A DNA stretch of 64,000 bases. It comes from Candidatus Ruania gallistercoris (GTDB taxonomy: Bacteria; Actinomycetota; Actinomycetes; Actinomycetales; Beutenbergiaceae). The notes under the pieces are model-generated. The model worked only from the letters and a program-made list of their open reading frames with translations, had not been told where the DNA came from and did not search any database. This document shows positions 30,219 to 39,106 of the stretch, in pieces (within the stretch, counting starts at the first letter, position 1; each line of letters starts with the position of its first letter). The stretch is from positions 1 to 64,000 of the forward strand of contig DXBY01000078.1 in the NCBI GenBank assembly GCA_019116305.1. Direction: 5' to 3'. The position numbers and the translations under genes were made by a program.

Positions 30219-31373
30219 TCAGCCGACCCGCGCATCCCGGCGCTGCGCGAGCTGCAGGCCGGCGTCGGCAGAGCGGACATGCGGTCCCGCGGGCACCTCC
30301 CACGCCCCGGTGGCGGTGCGTGCCTCGATCGCTGCCTCGTCCACCTCGATGCCGAGCCCGGGGGCGTCACCGAGCACCAGCCCGCCGTCCTCGATCTCCT
30401 GGTCGACCCGCAGGCCCACCGGCGAGTGCAGGTTCTGCAGCTCGGTGCTCAGGTGGTTCGGCACTGCGGCAGCGGCATGGGCGACCGGGTTGGTGTTGTA
30501 GGCGACCGGGCTGACCGGCAGATCCCGGCCGAGGGCGAGCACGGCAACCCGGAGGAAGTGCGTGATCCCCCAGACGCTCCCGGTCTGCACCACCTCGACC
30601 GCATCGCCGTCCAGCAGGGCCCGGTACTGCTCGAGACCGGTGAGGTTCTCGCCGGTGGCGACCGCCGCCGACGCCGCCCGGGCCACGGCGCGATGCCCGG
30701 GGACGTCCCACCGGCGCACCGGCTCCTCGATCCAGGTCAGCTCCGCACCCTCGTCCACCCGACGGGCCAGGCGCACGGCCTGGTGGCGGCCCCAGCTCTC
30801 GTTGACGTCGTACATCATCGCCGGCTGGTCGCTGTTCGCCCGGAGCACCTCGCGCACGGCGGCGATCCGTTGCAAGTCTCTGTCGACGTCCACCCCGCCC
30901 TTGACCTTGGCGCCGGTGAATCCGCGGTCGGCCCAGTGCTGGTAGAGCGCCACCAGGTCGGCGTCGGAGAGCGCGTAGTCCAGCCCCGAGGCATATCCGG
31001 GCACGAACCGGTCGGCGGCACCGAGCGTGCGCCAGAGCGGTTCGTCGGCCGCTTTGGCCTTGAGGTCCCAGAGCGCCATGTCCAGGGCACCGATCGTGGC
31101 GAACGTCGCCCCGCCGTGCCCGGTCTTGAACACCCGGGCGAGCATCCGGTCATACAGCGCGAAGGTGGCGCGCGGGTCCTGGCCCTCAAGCGCGGGGAAG
31201 AGTCGGTCCACCTCGGCATGACCACCGAGTCCGACGCCGGTGAGCCCCGCATCGGTCTCCAGCAGTACGAGCGGGACCTCGGTCACCCCGTCGGCCACCA
31301 CACCATTGACGTCACCGACCGGTCGCCCCCAGTCGTGCACCGTGGTCAGGGTGCGGTATCCGATAATGCGCAT
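30219..31373 (-). CDS. Enolase-superfamily (mandelate racemase/muconate lactonizing enzyme family) protein
   Basis: GALDMALWDLKAKAADEPLW, KVKGG (KxK), YDVNESW, WIEEPV, ATGENL. Confidence 0.9.
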   Translation of the reverse strand: MRIIGYRTLTTVHDWGRPVGDVNGVVADGVTEVPLVLLETDAGLTGVGLGGHAEVDRLFPALEGQDPRATFALYDRMLARVFKTGHGGATFATIGALDMALWDLKAKAADEPLWRTLGAADRFVPGYASGLDYALSDADLVALYQHWADRGFTGAKVKGGVDVDRDLQRIAAVREVLRANSDQPAMMYDVNESWGRHQAVRLARRVDEGAELTWIEEPVRRWDVPGHRAVARAASAAVATGENLTGLEQYRALLDGDAVEVVQTGSVWGITHFLRVAVLALGRDLPVSPVAYNTNPVAHAAAAVPNHLSTELQNLHSPVGLRVDQEIEDGGLVLGDAPGLGIEVDEAAIEARTATGAWEVPAGPHVRSADAGLQLAQRRDARVG

Positions 31374-31557
31374 GGTGTGCGTTCTTCTCCTGTCTCGGCG
31401 TCGAGGCAGAAGGCCCCGGTGCCCGAACCAGCGTCTCTCTCAGCGCTCGTCACTTGTCACTTATGATACGAGTTATAACAGTACCACGGTCGGCTACCCT
31501 GGGAGTTCCCTCGGGCGCGGTCGCCCGGTCAGAGGTCGAGTGCGATTGGCGAATCAG

Positions 31558-32307
31558 ATGGAGTCCACACCGGTGCGTCCCCCCGCGGTACCGCTGCCCC
31601 ACCGGCACCGCCCTCCGCTGTCCGAGGCAGTGATCCGAAGCCTGGTCACCGAGATCGTGGTCGGCACCTACCCGCCCGGCTCACCACTACCCACCGCCGG
31701 AGTCCTCGGCGAGCACTACCAGGTGAGTCGGACGGTGATCCGGGAGGCCACCACCTCGTTGACCGAGAAGGGACTCGTGGCCACCCGGCAGGGCTGGGGC
31801 ACAGTGGTCCTGGACGAAGGCCAGTGGAGCCTGCTCGACCCGATGGTCCTGGACGCGCTCTTCCAACGCGAGGACCGGCTGGTCTACCTGGACAACCTGA
31901 TCGAGATCCGCGCGCTGCTGGAGTGCGCGATGGCGTCCCGGGCCGCGGACCGGATCGATGACGAGGGCCGCCGGGAGCTGCGCGGCGCCGTCGAGCGGCT
32001 CGCCGCACTGCGCGAGGACCCGGACGGCTACTCCCAGGCGGACATCGAGTTCCACGAGTGCATCCACCAGATCTCCGCGGACGCGTTCGGGCGTGCCATC
32101 GTGAAGGGCATCCAGGACAAGGCCGTCCGTTCTCCGCAGTACCGCGGACGCCCCGGCGAGGAGGAGATGGCGATCACGCACAGCCAACACACCAAGATCG
32201 CCGAGGCAATCCTCGCCGAGGACGGCGACGCTGCCGCAGCCGCGATGCGCGAGCACATCACCTCCTCCTGGCAGCGGCGCCGCCCGGACGCCGACGACAC
32301 CCCCTGA
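31558..32307 (+). CDS. FadR-type GntR-family transcriptional regulator
   Basis: GntR wHTH (GSPLPTAGVLGEHYQVSRTVIREATTSLTEKGLV) with all-helical FCD C-terminal domain; divergent from the sugar operon. Confidence 0.9.
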   Translation: MESTPVRPPAVPLPHRHRPPLSEAVIRSLVTEIVVGTYPPGSPLPTAGVLGEHYQVSRTVIREATTSLTEKGLVATRQGWGTVVLDEGQWSLLDPMVLDALFQREDRLVYLDNLIEIRALLECAMASRAADRIDDEGRRELRGAVERLAALREDPDGYSQADIEFHECIHQISADAFGRAIVKGIQDKAVRSPQYRGRPGEEEMAITHSQHTKIAEAILAEDGDAAAAAMREHITSSWQRRRPDADDTP

Positions 32308-32524
32308 CGACGGAGCCCCGTCCGGGCTGAGCCCTGGGCCGACCCGCGCCATCGCGCACGCCACGACGCCCCGCACCCGATCCAGATGGCCTGCCACAGG
32401 CGGGACATCGGCACCGCACCCTCCGCCGTCGTCAGCGAGCACATGTGATATGTGTTAAGTGCTACCTGTCCGATCAGGCTCGTGGCGGTGCTGCCGCCAC
32501 CACACATTGGGAGAGAGCTCGACG

Positions 32525-35500
32525 ATGAGAACACGACAGCGGCTCCGCATCGCGGCGCTGACGCTGGCCCTGGGGTTGACCGCACCGCTGGTCAGCACCG
32601 GCGGCACGGCCACTGCAGAGGCCACCACCGGCACCGGGCCGGTGGTCTACGTGGCCACCGACGGCGACGATGCCAACCCCGGCACCCTGGCCGAACCCTT
32701 CGCCACCATCACCGCCGCACGGGACGCCCTCGCCGGGCGCACGAGTGCGGAGGAGGTGGGTACTGTATGGATCCGCGGCGGCCAGTACACCCTGAACGAG
32801 GCGATCACCCTCTCCGGTGAGGAGAACTCCTGGGTCACCTACGGTGCCTACCGCGGCGAGGACGTCCACCTCACCGGCGCACACCACCTGCCTACTGAGG
32901 ACTGGGACCGGCTCGGTGACCTCAGCGAGGACGAGCTGTCCCAGACCGCACTCTCCTCCCACTCCCGCCTACCGGAGAACGTCCGCGACGACGTCTGGGT
33001 CTACGACCTGGGCGAAGCCGACGTGAACCCCGGCACCCTGTACAAGAACGGCTTCAACTGGGTGCCGCAGCCGTTCGCGCCCGAACTGACCGTGGACGGC
33101 GGACTGCAGACCCTCGCCCAGTACCCGAACGAGGGCGACTGCAGCACCACCGAGACCGAGTGCCACCTGTGGGGTACCGGGGACAAGTGGGGCGCCGACG
33201 GCACCGAGGACCTGATCCAGGTAGACCTCGACGAGCGTTTCGGGCTCCAGGACGACTGGCAGACCAGTGGCACCACGCCCCGCTCGCAGTTCGAGGACAA
33301 GAAGCAGACCCGCGAGGACCCGGACACCTGGAGCCTGGAGGAGATGTACCGGATGACGCCCTCGATCTTCGAGGTCGGCGGCCGCCTCCTGGACGGTGAC
33401 CGGTACCAGACCTGGGCCCCGGAGACGGTGCCGACCGTCGAGGATGCCGGCACCCGCGGGTTCGACGAGTACTCCGACATCCCGGTGCAGGCCGACCCCG
33501 CCTGGATCGAGGACATCGACAACTCCCAGTACGAGACCGAGGGCTGGCTGTCGGGCTACCTGGGCAACAACTACGCGGTCGACATGGTGCGCATCCTGTC
33601 CTGGGACGGCACCACGATGTACACGAAGTACCCGTCGATGTATATCCCGCAGGACGAGTGGACGAAGGTCACCGCGATCAACATCCTCTCCGAGCTGGAC
33701 GTGGCCGGGGAGTACTACATCGACCGTTACGACGGTAACGACGTGCTCTACTACCTGCCCGAAGACGGCACGATCGAGGGGCACGACATCTCCCTGTCCA
33801 CCTTCGACGACAACTTCTTCCGGCTGGAGGGCACCAGTGGTGTGACTCTGCGCGGCCTGACCATGACCGACTCGCTCACCTCCGGGGTCCAGCTCCTGGA
33901 CGCCCACGACACCCTGGTCGACGGGGTGGAGATCGCGAACGTGAGCATGGACGCCGTCCGGATCGGTGAGACCACCGAGTCGATCACGGCGATGCCCGAC
34001 TACGAGGCAGTCCGGGGTGGCACCGGCAACGTGGTACAGAACTCCTACCTGCACGACCTCGGTGGCGGTGGGGTGCTGCTCGGCGGCGGTGACCGGGACA
34101 CGCTGGAGCCTGGCAACAACGTCGCCCGGCACAACGAGATCGCGCGGTTCTCCCGGTTGGCGACCTACACCCCGGCCGGCTACCTGTACGGCGTCGGGAA
34201 CACCTTCGAGTACAACGAGGTCTACGACGCACCGCACATGGCGATCCAGATCATGGGCAACGACATGCAGATCACCAACAACTACTTCCACGATCTCGTG
34301 CTGAACGCGGGTGACCAGGGCGTGATCTACACCGGCCGGGACTACACCTACCTGGGCAACGAGGTGGCCTACAACCTGTTCGAGGGCATCGGCGGTTCGA
34401 ACGATGCGTTCTACATGGACGACGGTGCCTCCGGGATGAGGTTCCACCACAACGTGGTCAAGGACGCGCACTCCGGTCTGTACTTCCAGTCCGGGCACAG
34501 CAACACCGCGAACGACAATGTGTTCATCAACGTCGGGCGGACCGGTCATGACCGCCAGTACGCCCTGGACGGGGAACCGGGTCTGCCGGTCTCGAACGCC
34601 TGGGTGGTGCACAGCAGGTTCAACGCCTTCCTCGACGTGCGCGAGGGAGAGAAGTACTCCGCCACCCCGGAGATCGTCCAGACCTGGCACGATCACTACA
34701 CCAGCGGGGAGCACTCCTACACCGACGGCGAACCCATCCTGTTCCCGGAGATCGAGGACTGGTACATCCCGCGGGTGAGCGAGACCGGCGAGGAGTGCCT
34801 GCCGGAGGACTACGCCGTCGATGCGACCAACGGCTGCAGCCGGGCCACGGTGTGGGAGGACCCGAACTCGCTCTATGTGCCGGCGCGGGTGGAGATCGAC
34901 CACTCGGTGATCATCGACGGCGGCGAGTACGCACCCAGTACGGCCCACTTCAGCGAGCCGGCGGCGGAGTACACGCTGTCCACCTGGTCCGAGAAGATCA
35001 ACACCAACCTGGTGCAGCCGGAGAGCACCGAGGCTGCCGGGTTCGACCTGGACACGATGCAGTTCACCGAAGCCGGACAGGTCGCCGAGAGCTTCGGCAC
35101 CGAGTGGGTCCAGACCTGGAACTCGCTGGTCTCCCGCGACGGCATCGGCCGACCGGAGGCCGGCGATGCCACCGAGCTGTGGCAGACGGTCTCCCAGGCG
35201 GAAGAGGTGCTCGCCACCGACCCGGACGAGGACACGGCCGCCCTGGAGGAGGCCCTGAGCCACGCGATCGAGGTCGGCGGGCGCACCGATGCCGGTCAGG
35301 CGGAGATCGACGAGGCTGTGCAGGCACTGCGTGCAGAGCTCGAGGCACTCCTCCCGCCGGCACCCGGGACCCCGGTGCTCAGCGACGACAACGCCCATGA
35401 TGGTCTGCGCGGCAGCGCGTACACCGTCACCGCGAACCTGTGGTGGGGGCAGAACGGCACCTCGTTCCGCCTCTTCGAGAACGGTGAACTGATCGCCGAG

Positions 35501-35929
35501 GAAGAGCTGAGTGACGACACCCCGCACGCGCAGGAGGTCCAGGTCCCGATCGAGGGCCGGGCCAACGGTGAGTACACCTACACCTGCGAGCTGGTGAATG
35601 CCGGCGGTGTCACCGAGTGCGAGGCGCACACTGTGGTCGTGGACGCGGCCGCGCCGGGCACACCGGTGCTCAGCCACGACAACTGGGACGGCGACGGGGA
35701 CTTCACTCTGCGCGCCGACCTGTGGTGGGGCACGAACGCGACGTCCTGGACGTTGACCGAGGACGGCGAGCAGATCGACACCGGGGAGCTGACCGACCAC
35801 ACCCCGCGTGCCCAGCAGGTCGAGATCCCGGTCACCGGGGCCGAGTCCGGCTCGCGGACGTACGTGATCACGTTCAGCAACGAGCTCGGCAGCACCGACA
35901 GCGAGGAGCTCACCGTCACGGTCGACTGA
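32525..35929 (+). CDS. Secreted right-handed parallel beta-helix repeat protein with C-terminal FIVAR-like and tandem Ig/Fn3-like modules
   Basis: Signal peptide (MRTRQRLRIAALTLALGLTAPLVSTGGTATAEA), VYVATDGDDANPGTLAEPFATITAARDAL, beta-helix region, two C-terminal APGTPVLSxDN...LWWGxNxTSxxLxExGE repeats. Confidence 0.88.
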   Translation: MRTRQRLRIAALTLALGLTAPLVSTGGTATAEATTGTGPVVYVATDGDDANPGTLAEPFATITAARDALAGRTSAEEVGTVWIRGGQYTLNEAITLSGEENSWVTYGAYRGEDVHLTGAHHLPTEDWDRLGDLSEDELSQTALSSHSRLPENVRDDVWVYDLGEADVNPGTLYKNGFNWVPQPFAPELTVDGGLQTLAQYPNEGDCSTTETECHLWGTGDKWGADGTEDLIQVDLDERFGLQDDWQTSGTTPRSQFEDKKQTREDPDTWSLEEMYRMTPSIFEVGGRLLDGDRYQTWAPETVPTVEDAGTRGFDEYSDIPVQADPAWIEDIDNSQYETEGWLSGYLGNNYAVDMVRILSWDGTTMYTKYPSMYIPQDEWTKVTAINILSELDVAGEYYIDRYDGNDVLYYLPEDGTIEGHDISLSTFDDNFFRLEGTSGVTLRGLTMTDSLTSGVQLLDAHDTLVDGVEIANVSMDAVRIGETTESITAMPDYEAVRGGTGNVVQNSYLHDLGGGGVLLGGGDRDTLEPGNNVARHNEIARFSRLATYTPAGYLYGVGNTFEYNEVYDAPHMAIQIMGNDMQITNNYFHDLVLNAGDQGVIYTGRDYTYLGNEVAYNLFEGIGGSNDAFYMDDGASGMRFHHNVVKDAHSGLYFQSGHSNTANDNVFINVGRTGHDRQYALDGEPGLPVSNAWVVHSRFNAFLDVREGEKYSATPEIVQTWHDHYTSGEHSYTDGEPILFPEIEDWYIPRVSETGEECLPEDYAVDATNGCSRATVWEDPNSLYVPARVEIDHSVIIDGGEYAPSTAHFSEPAAEYTLSTWSEKINTNLVQPESTEAAGFDLDTMQFTEAGQVAESFGTEWVQTWNSLVSRDGIGRPEAGDATELWQTVSQAEEVLATDPDEDTAALEEALSHAIEVGGRTDAGQAEIDEAVQALRAELEALLPPAPGTPVLSDDNAHDGLRGSAYTVTANLWWGQNGTSFRLFENGELIAEEELSDDTPHAQEVQVPIEGRANGEYTYTCELVNAGGVTECEAHTVVVDAAAPGTPVLSHDNWDGDGDFTLRADLWWGTNATSWTLTEDGEQIDTGELTDHTPRAQQVEIPVTGAESGSRTYVITFSNELGSTDSEELTVTVD

Positions 35930-35939
35930 CCGACCGGCT

Positions 35940-35982
35940 GCGAGCGGCAGGGGAGGCTACGAAAAGCTCCCCTGCCGCTCGC
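35940..35982. terminator. Intrinsic terminator-like hairpin
   Basis: 16-bp perfect stem GCGAGCGGCAGGGGAG/CTCCCCTGCCGCTCGC downstream of the beta-helix gene. Confidence 0.7.
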
Positions 35983-36014
35983 GGCCGCCGGCCCGTTGGT
36001 GGCACGATGACGTC

Positions 36015-36749
36015 ATGTCCGTACCCACTCCTCAGGTGATCGGCATGCTCGGCGGGATGAGCTGGCAGTCCACGGCGACGTACTACCAGCTCGCCAACGA
36101 GCTGGTCGGCGAGCGCCTCGGCGGCCTGCACTCCGCCCGCCTCGTGCTCGCCTCCGTGGACTTCGCCGAGGTCGAGCAGATGCAGCAGGAGGACCGATGG
36201 CAGGAGGCCGGTGAGCTTCTCGCCCGCGAGGCCGCCGGGCTGCAGGCGGCCGGTGCCGAGCTGCTGCTGATCTGCACGAACACGATGCACAAGGTGGCCG
36301 GCCAGGTCCAGGACGCGGTCGACATCCCGCTGCTGCACCTGGCGGATGCCACCGCCGCGGCCATCACCGGCCGCGGACTGACCACTGTGGGGCTGCTCGG
36401 TACCGCGTTCACCATGGAGCAAGATTTCTACCGCGACCGGCTGGCCGCGCACGGACTGCGGGTGCTCGTGCCGGAGGCAGCGGACCGGACCGAGGTGCAC
36501 CGGATCATCTTCACCGAGCTGGTCCGCGGCGACCTGACCGAAGCCTCCCGGCAGGTCTACCGGGAGGTGATCGGCCGCCTGGTCGCCGCCGGCGCGGAGG
36601 GCGTGATCCTGGGCTGCACGGAGATCGAACTGCTGATCGCCGCGGCGGACTCCCCCGTGCCGGTTTTCCCCACTACCCGGCTGCATGTGCAGGCGGCCGT
36701 GGACGTGGCGCTCGGCACAGTCGAGGTCGGCGCGTTCGGGCCTGGCTGA
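36015..36749 (+). CDS. Aspartate/glutamate racemase family protein
   Basis: IGMLGGMSWQSTATYYQLAN, LICTNTMHKVA, GVILGCTEIELLI. Confidence 0.9.
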   Translation: MSVPTPQVIGMLGGMSWQSTATYYQLANELVGERLGGLHSARLVLASVDFAEVEQMQQEDRWQEAGELLAREAAGLQAAGAELLLICTNTMHKVAGQVQDAVDIPLLHLADATAAAITGRGLTTVGLLGTAFTMEQDFYRDRLAAHGLRVLVPEAADRTEVHRIIFTELVRGDLTEASRQVYREVIGRLVAAGAEGVILGCTEIELLIAAADSPVPVFPTTRLHVQAAVDVALGTVEVGAFGPG

Positions 36750-36776
36750 GGCTGCCGCTCGGCCATACTTGTTCGG

Positions 36777-37991
36777 GTGAGCAATCGTGGGTCCGGGCGC
36801 CGGTGGGTCCCGTGGGTGGCCGCCGCCGTGCTGGTGGCGCTGCTGGCTGGGTTCGACCAGGGCGTCGTGATCGTCGTGCTCGCACTGGTCACCGGCGTGC
36901 TGGGGCTGGTGCTGCTGCTGATTCGCGGGTATCGCCGCCGCGGTGCGGGCCTGATCGCTGCCGGACTGGTGGCCACACTGGTCGGGGCTGCGGTCCTGGA
37001 TCCGGAGCCCACCGCCGAGCTACCGACCCCGACCGCTTCCGCGGAAGCGCCTACCACTCCCCCGGTGAACACACCTACGCCGGCCCGGGAGTCGCCGTCG
37101 CCGACGGTCGCCACGGACGAGACTCGGACCGCTTCCGCGGAAGCGCCCTCGGCAACCCCGACCCCGGCCGCACCGGAACCCGACTCCGACGGCGAGCTGC
37201 GCGCCGTCGACGTGCTCGCCCTGCTCGAGGTCAAGGGGCGGGCGCCGAAGACCGGCTACGACCGGGAGGCGTTCGCCTACCGGGAGGTGGACCTGGACCG
37301 CAACGGCTGCGACACGCGCAACGACATCCTGAACCGCGACCTGCAGGCCACCACCCACCGCCCGGGCACCGGCGGCTGCGTCGTGCTGACCGGCATGCTC
37401 GCGGACCCCTACAGCGGCGAGTGGATCAGCTTCGTGCGCGGCGCGGACACCTCCAGCGATGTGCAGATCGACCATGTGGTGGCCCTCTCCGACGCGTGGC
37501 AGAAGGGGGCGCAGGCGTGGGATCCAGGCACCCTGCAGGCGTTCGGCAACGACCCGCTGAACCTGCTCGCCGTCTCCGGCCCGCTGAACTCGCAGAAGGG
37601 CGACGGGGACGCTGCCACCTGGCTGCCGCCGGACCGGACCTACCGCTGCGACTACGTGGCCCGGCAGATCGCCGTGAAGTTCGCCTACGAGCTCTGGGTC
37701 ACCCCGGCCGAGCACGGGGCGATGGCGCGCATCCTGGACTCCTGCCCGGAGCAACGTCTGCCCGAGGGCCACACCCCGGCCCAGGAGCCTGCCACCGATC
37801 CCCCGACGCCACCGCCGGCCTACGAACCCAGCCCGGCTCCGCCGTCCACCCCGGCCGGCGACGCGCCCGCCGAACCGTACTACGCCAACTGCTCCGAGGT
37901 GCGCGCCGCGGGGGCGGACCCGATCCGAGAGGGTGATCCGGGGTGGAGCACCCGGTTCGACGGCGACGGCGATGGCGTGGGGTGTGAGTAG
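36777..37991 (+). CDS. Membrane-anchored or secreted HNH-type (DUF1524) nuclease with C-terminal excalibur domain
   Basis: QIDHVVALSDAWQKGAQAW...FGNDPLNLLAV nuclease core; C-terminal YYANCSEVRAAGADPIREGDPGWSTRFDGDGDGVGCE. Confidence 0.88.
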   Translation: MSNRGSGRRWVPWVAAAVLVALLAGFDQGVVIVVLALVTGVLGLVLLLIRGYRRRGAGLIAAGLVATLVGAAVLDPEPTAELPTPTASAEAPTTPPVNTPTPARESPSPTVATDETRTASAEAPSATPTPAAPEPDSDGELRAVDVLALLEVKGRAPKTGYDREAFAYREVDLDRNGCDTRNDILNRDLQATTHRPGTGGCVVLTGMLADPYSGEWISFVRGADTSSDVQIDHVVALSDAWQKGAQAWDPGTLQAFGNDPLNLLAVSGPLNSQKGDGDAATWLPPDRTYRCDYVARQIAVKFAYELWVTPAEHGAMARILDSCPEQRLPEGHTPAQEPATDPPTPPPAYEPSPAPPSTPAGDAPAEPYYANCSEVRAAGADPIREGDPGWSTRFDGDGDGVGCE

Positions 37992-38003
37992 TGCGCCCTG
38001 CGG

Positions 38004-38201
38004 CTATCGCCGGTCTCGACGACGCCGGCCGAGCACGTCGGATACGGCGCTCATCGCAGCGCCCACTGCGATCCCGATCGCGATGCCGATCGGCAGGTTG
38101 TCCGTCAGGATGCCGATGGTCACGCCGATCACCGCGCCGATGCCCATCCCGGCCCAGGATTCTGTCCCCCGGGCCCGGTCCTCGTTCGGGTCGGCAGCCA
38201 T
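38004..38201 (-). CDS. Small glycine-zipper-like membrane protein
   Basis: GMGIGAVIGVTIGILTDNLPIGIAIGIAVGAAMSAV hydrophobic small-residue repeats; ORF could start at 38210. Confidence 0.6.
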   Translation of the reverse strand: MAADPNEDRARGTESWAGMGIGAVIGVTIGILTDNLPIGIAIGIAVGAAMSAVSDVLGRRRRDRR

Positions 38202-38232
38202 GAGAATCACTCTATGCGGCCGATGTCATTGC

Positions 38233-38279
38233 CGGATCCCCCGTGCGGCGGAGATCTGCCCCGCCGGCACGGGGGTCCG
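38233..38279. terminator. Terminator-like hairpin
   Basis: CGGATCCCCCGTGCGGCGG/CCGCCGGCACGGGGGTCCG near-complete inverted repeat. Confidence 0.55.
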
Positions 38280-38281
38280 GA

Positions 38282-39052
38282 TCAGGCGGTGGCGCGGGCG
38301 ATGAACTCTAGCTGCTCGGGGCTGGGCCCGCCGTGCTCGCGCTGGATCTGCTCGGCGTTCTCCGCCTGCATGGTGTACAGCGAGTCGCGCAGCTGCTCAT
38401 CGCCGCGGTGGAACTGCGCCAGCAGGTCCTGCCACTCCTTGCCGAGTGCGCGCCCCTCCTCGCTGGTCGGGTCCACACCGTTCTCGACGGCGTTCTGCAC
38501 CCGGGCGATCAGGTCCGGCCAGGCGTGCTGCACCTGGGCGATCTGCTCCGCCTCGCTCTCCTGGCGCTGCGCCAGTTCGGCGAGCTGGTCCGGGGTGAAG
38601 TACTTCTCAACGGTCTTGTCCACGACGATCACCTTTCTGATCAGGGTCAACAAGTCGGCGGAAGTGCGGTCCTCGGCCGCGGTCAGGGTGGCCTGCAGGC
38701 TCGCCCGGAGCCGCGTCAGCTCGGTGAGCTGGCTCTGCACAGCGGCCAGGTGCCGGCTGAGCACGACCTCGAGCGGGACCGCGTCGGCCAGCACCGCACC
38801 GATGGTGTCCAGCGCCACGCCGAGCCGGCGCAGCGCCAGCACCTGGTAGACCCGCTCCACGTCGGCGCCGGTGTAGTACCGGTGCCCGGAGAACGCCTCT
38901 CGGGCCGGTGCGACCAGCCCGAGGTCGTCCCAGTGGTGCAGGGTGCGCACCGTCAGACCGGTGGCGCGGGCGAGATCGCCGATCTTCCAGGTCTGCCGGC
39001 CCGTCAATGCCTCCTGCTCCCTGGTCACGAGGGATCCTTCCGTCGACTTCAC
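38282..39052 (-). CDS. MerR-family regulator with TipAS-type antibiotic-recognition domain
   Basis: WKIGDLARATGLTVRTLHHWDDLGLVAP MerR HTH; C-terminal TipAS-like helical domain. Confidence 0.88.
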   Translation of the reverse strand: MKSTEGSLVTREQEALTGRQTWKIGDLARATGLTVRTLHHWDDLGLVAPAREAFSGHRYYTGADVERVYQVLALRRLGVALDTIGAVLADAVPLEVVLSRHLAAVQSQLTELTRLRASLQATLTAAEDRTSADLLTLIRKVIVVDKTVEKYFTPDQLAELAQRQESEAEQIAQVQHAWPDLIARVQNAVENGVDPTSEEGRALGKEWQDLLAQFHRGDEQLRDSLYTMQAENAEQIQREHGGPSPEQLEFIARATA

Positions 39053-39106
39053 CGGCCACGGATGCGGCCGGCGTCATGGACGCTAGGACCTGACCTTACG
39101 TGAGGT

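Noticed and set aside
32969-35800. 943-aa minus-strand ORF opposite the beta-helix gene
   Set aside because: Val/Gly/His-rich antisense frame; the plus-strand frame has a signal peptide and modular architecture
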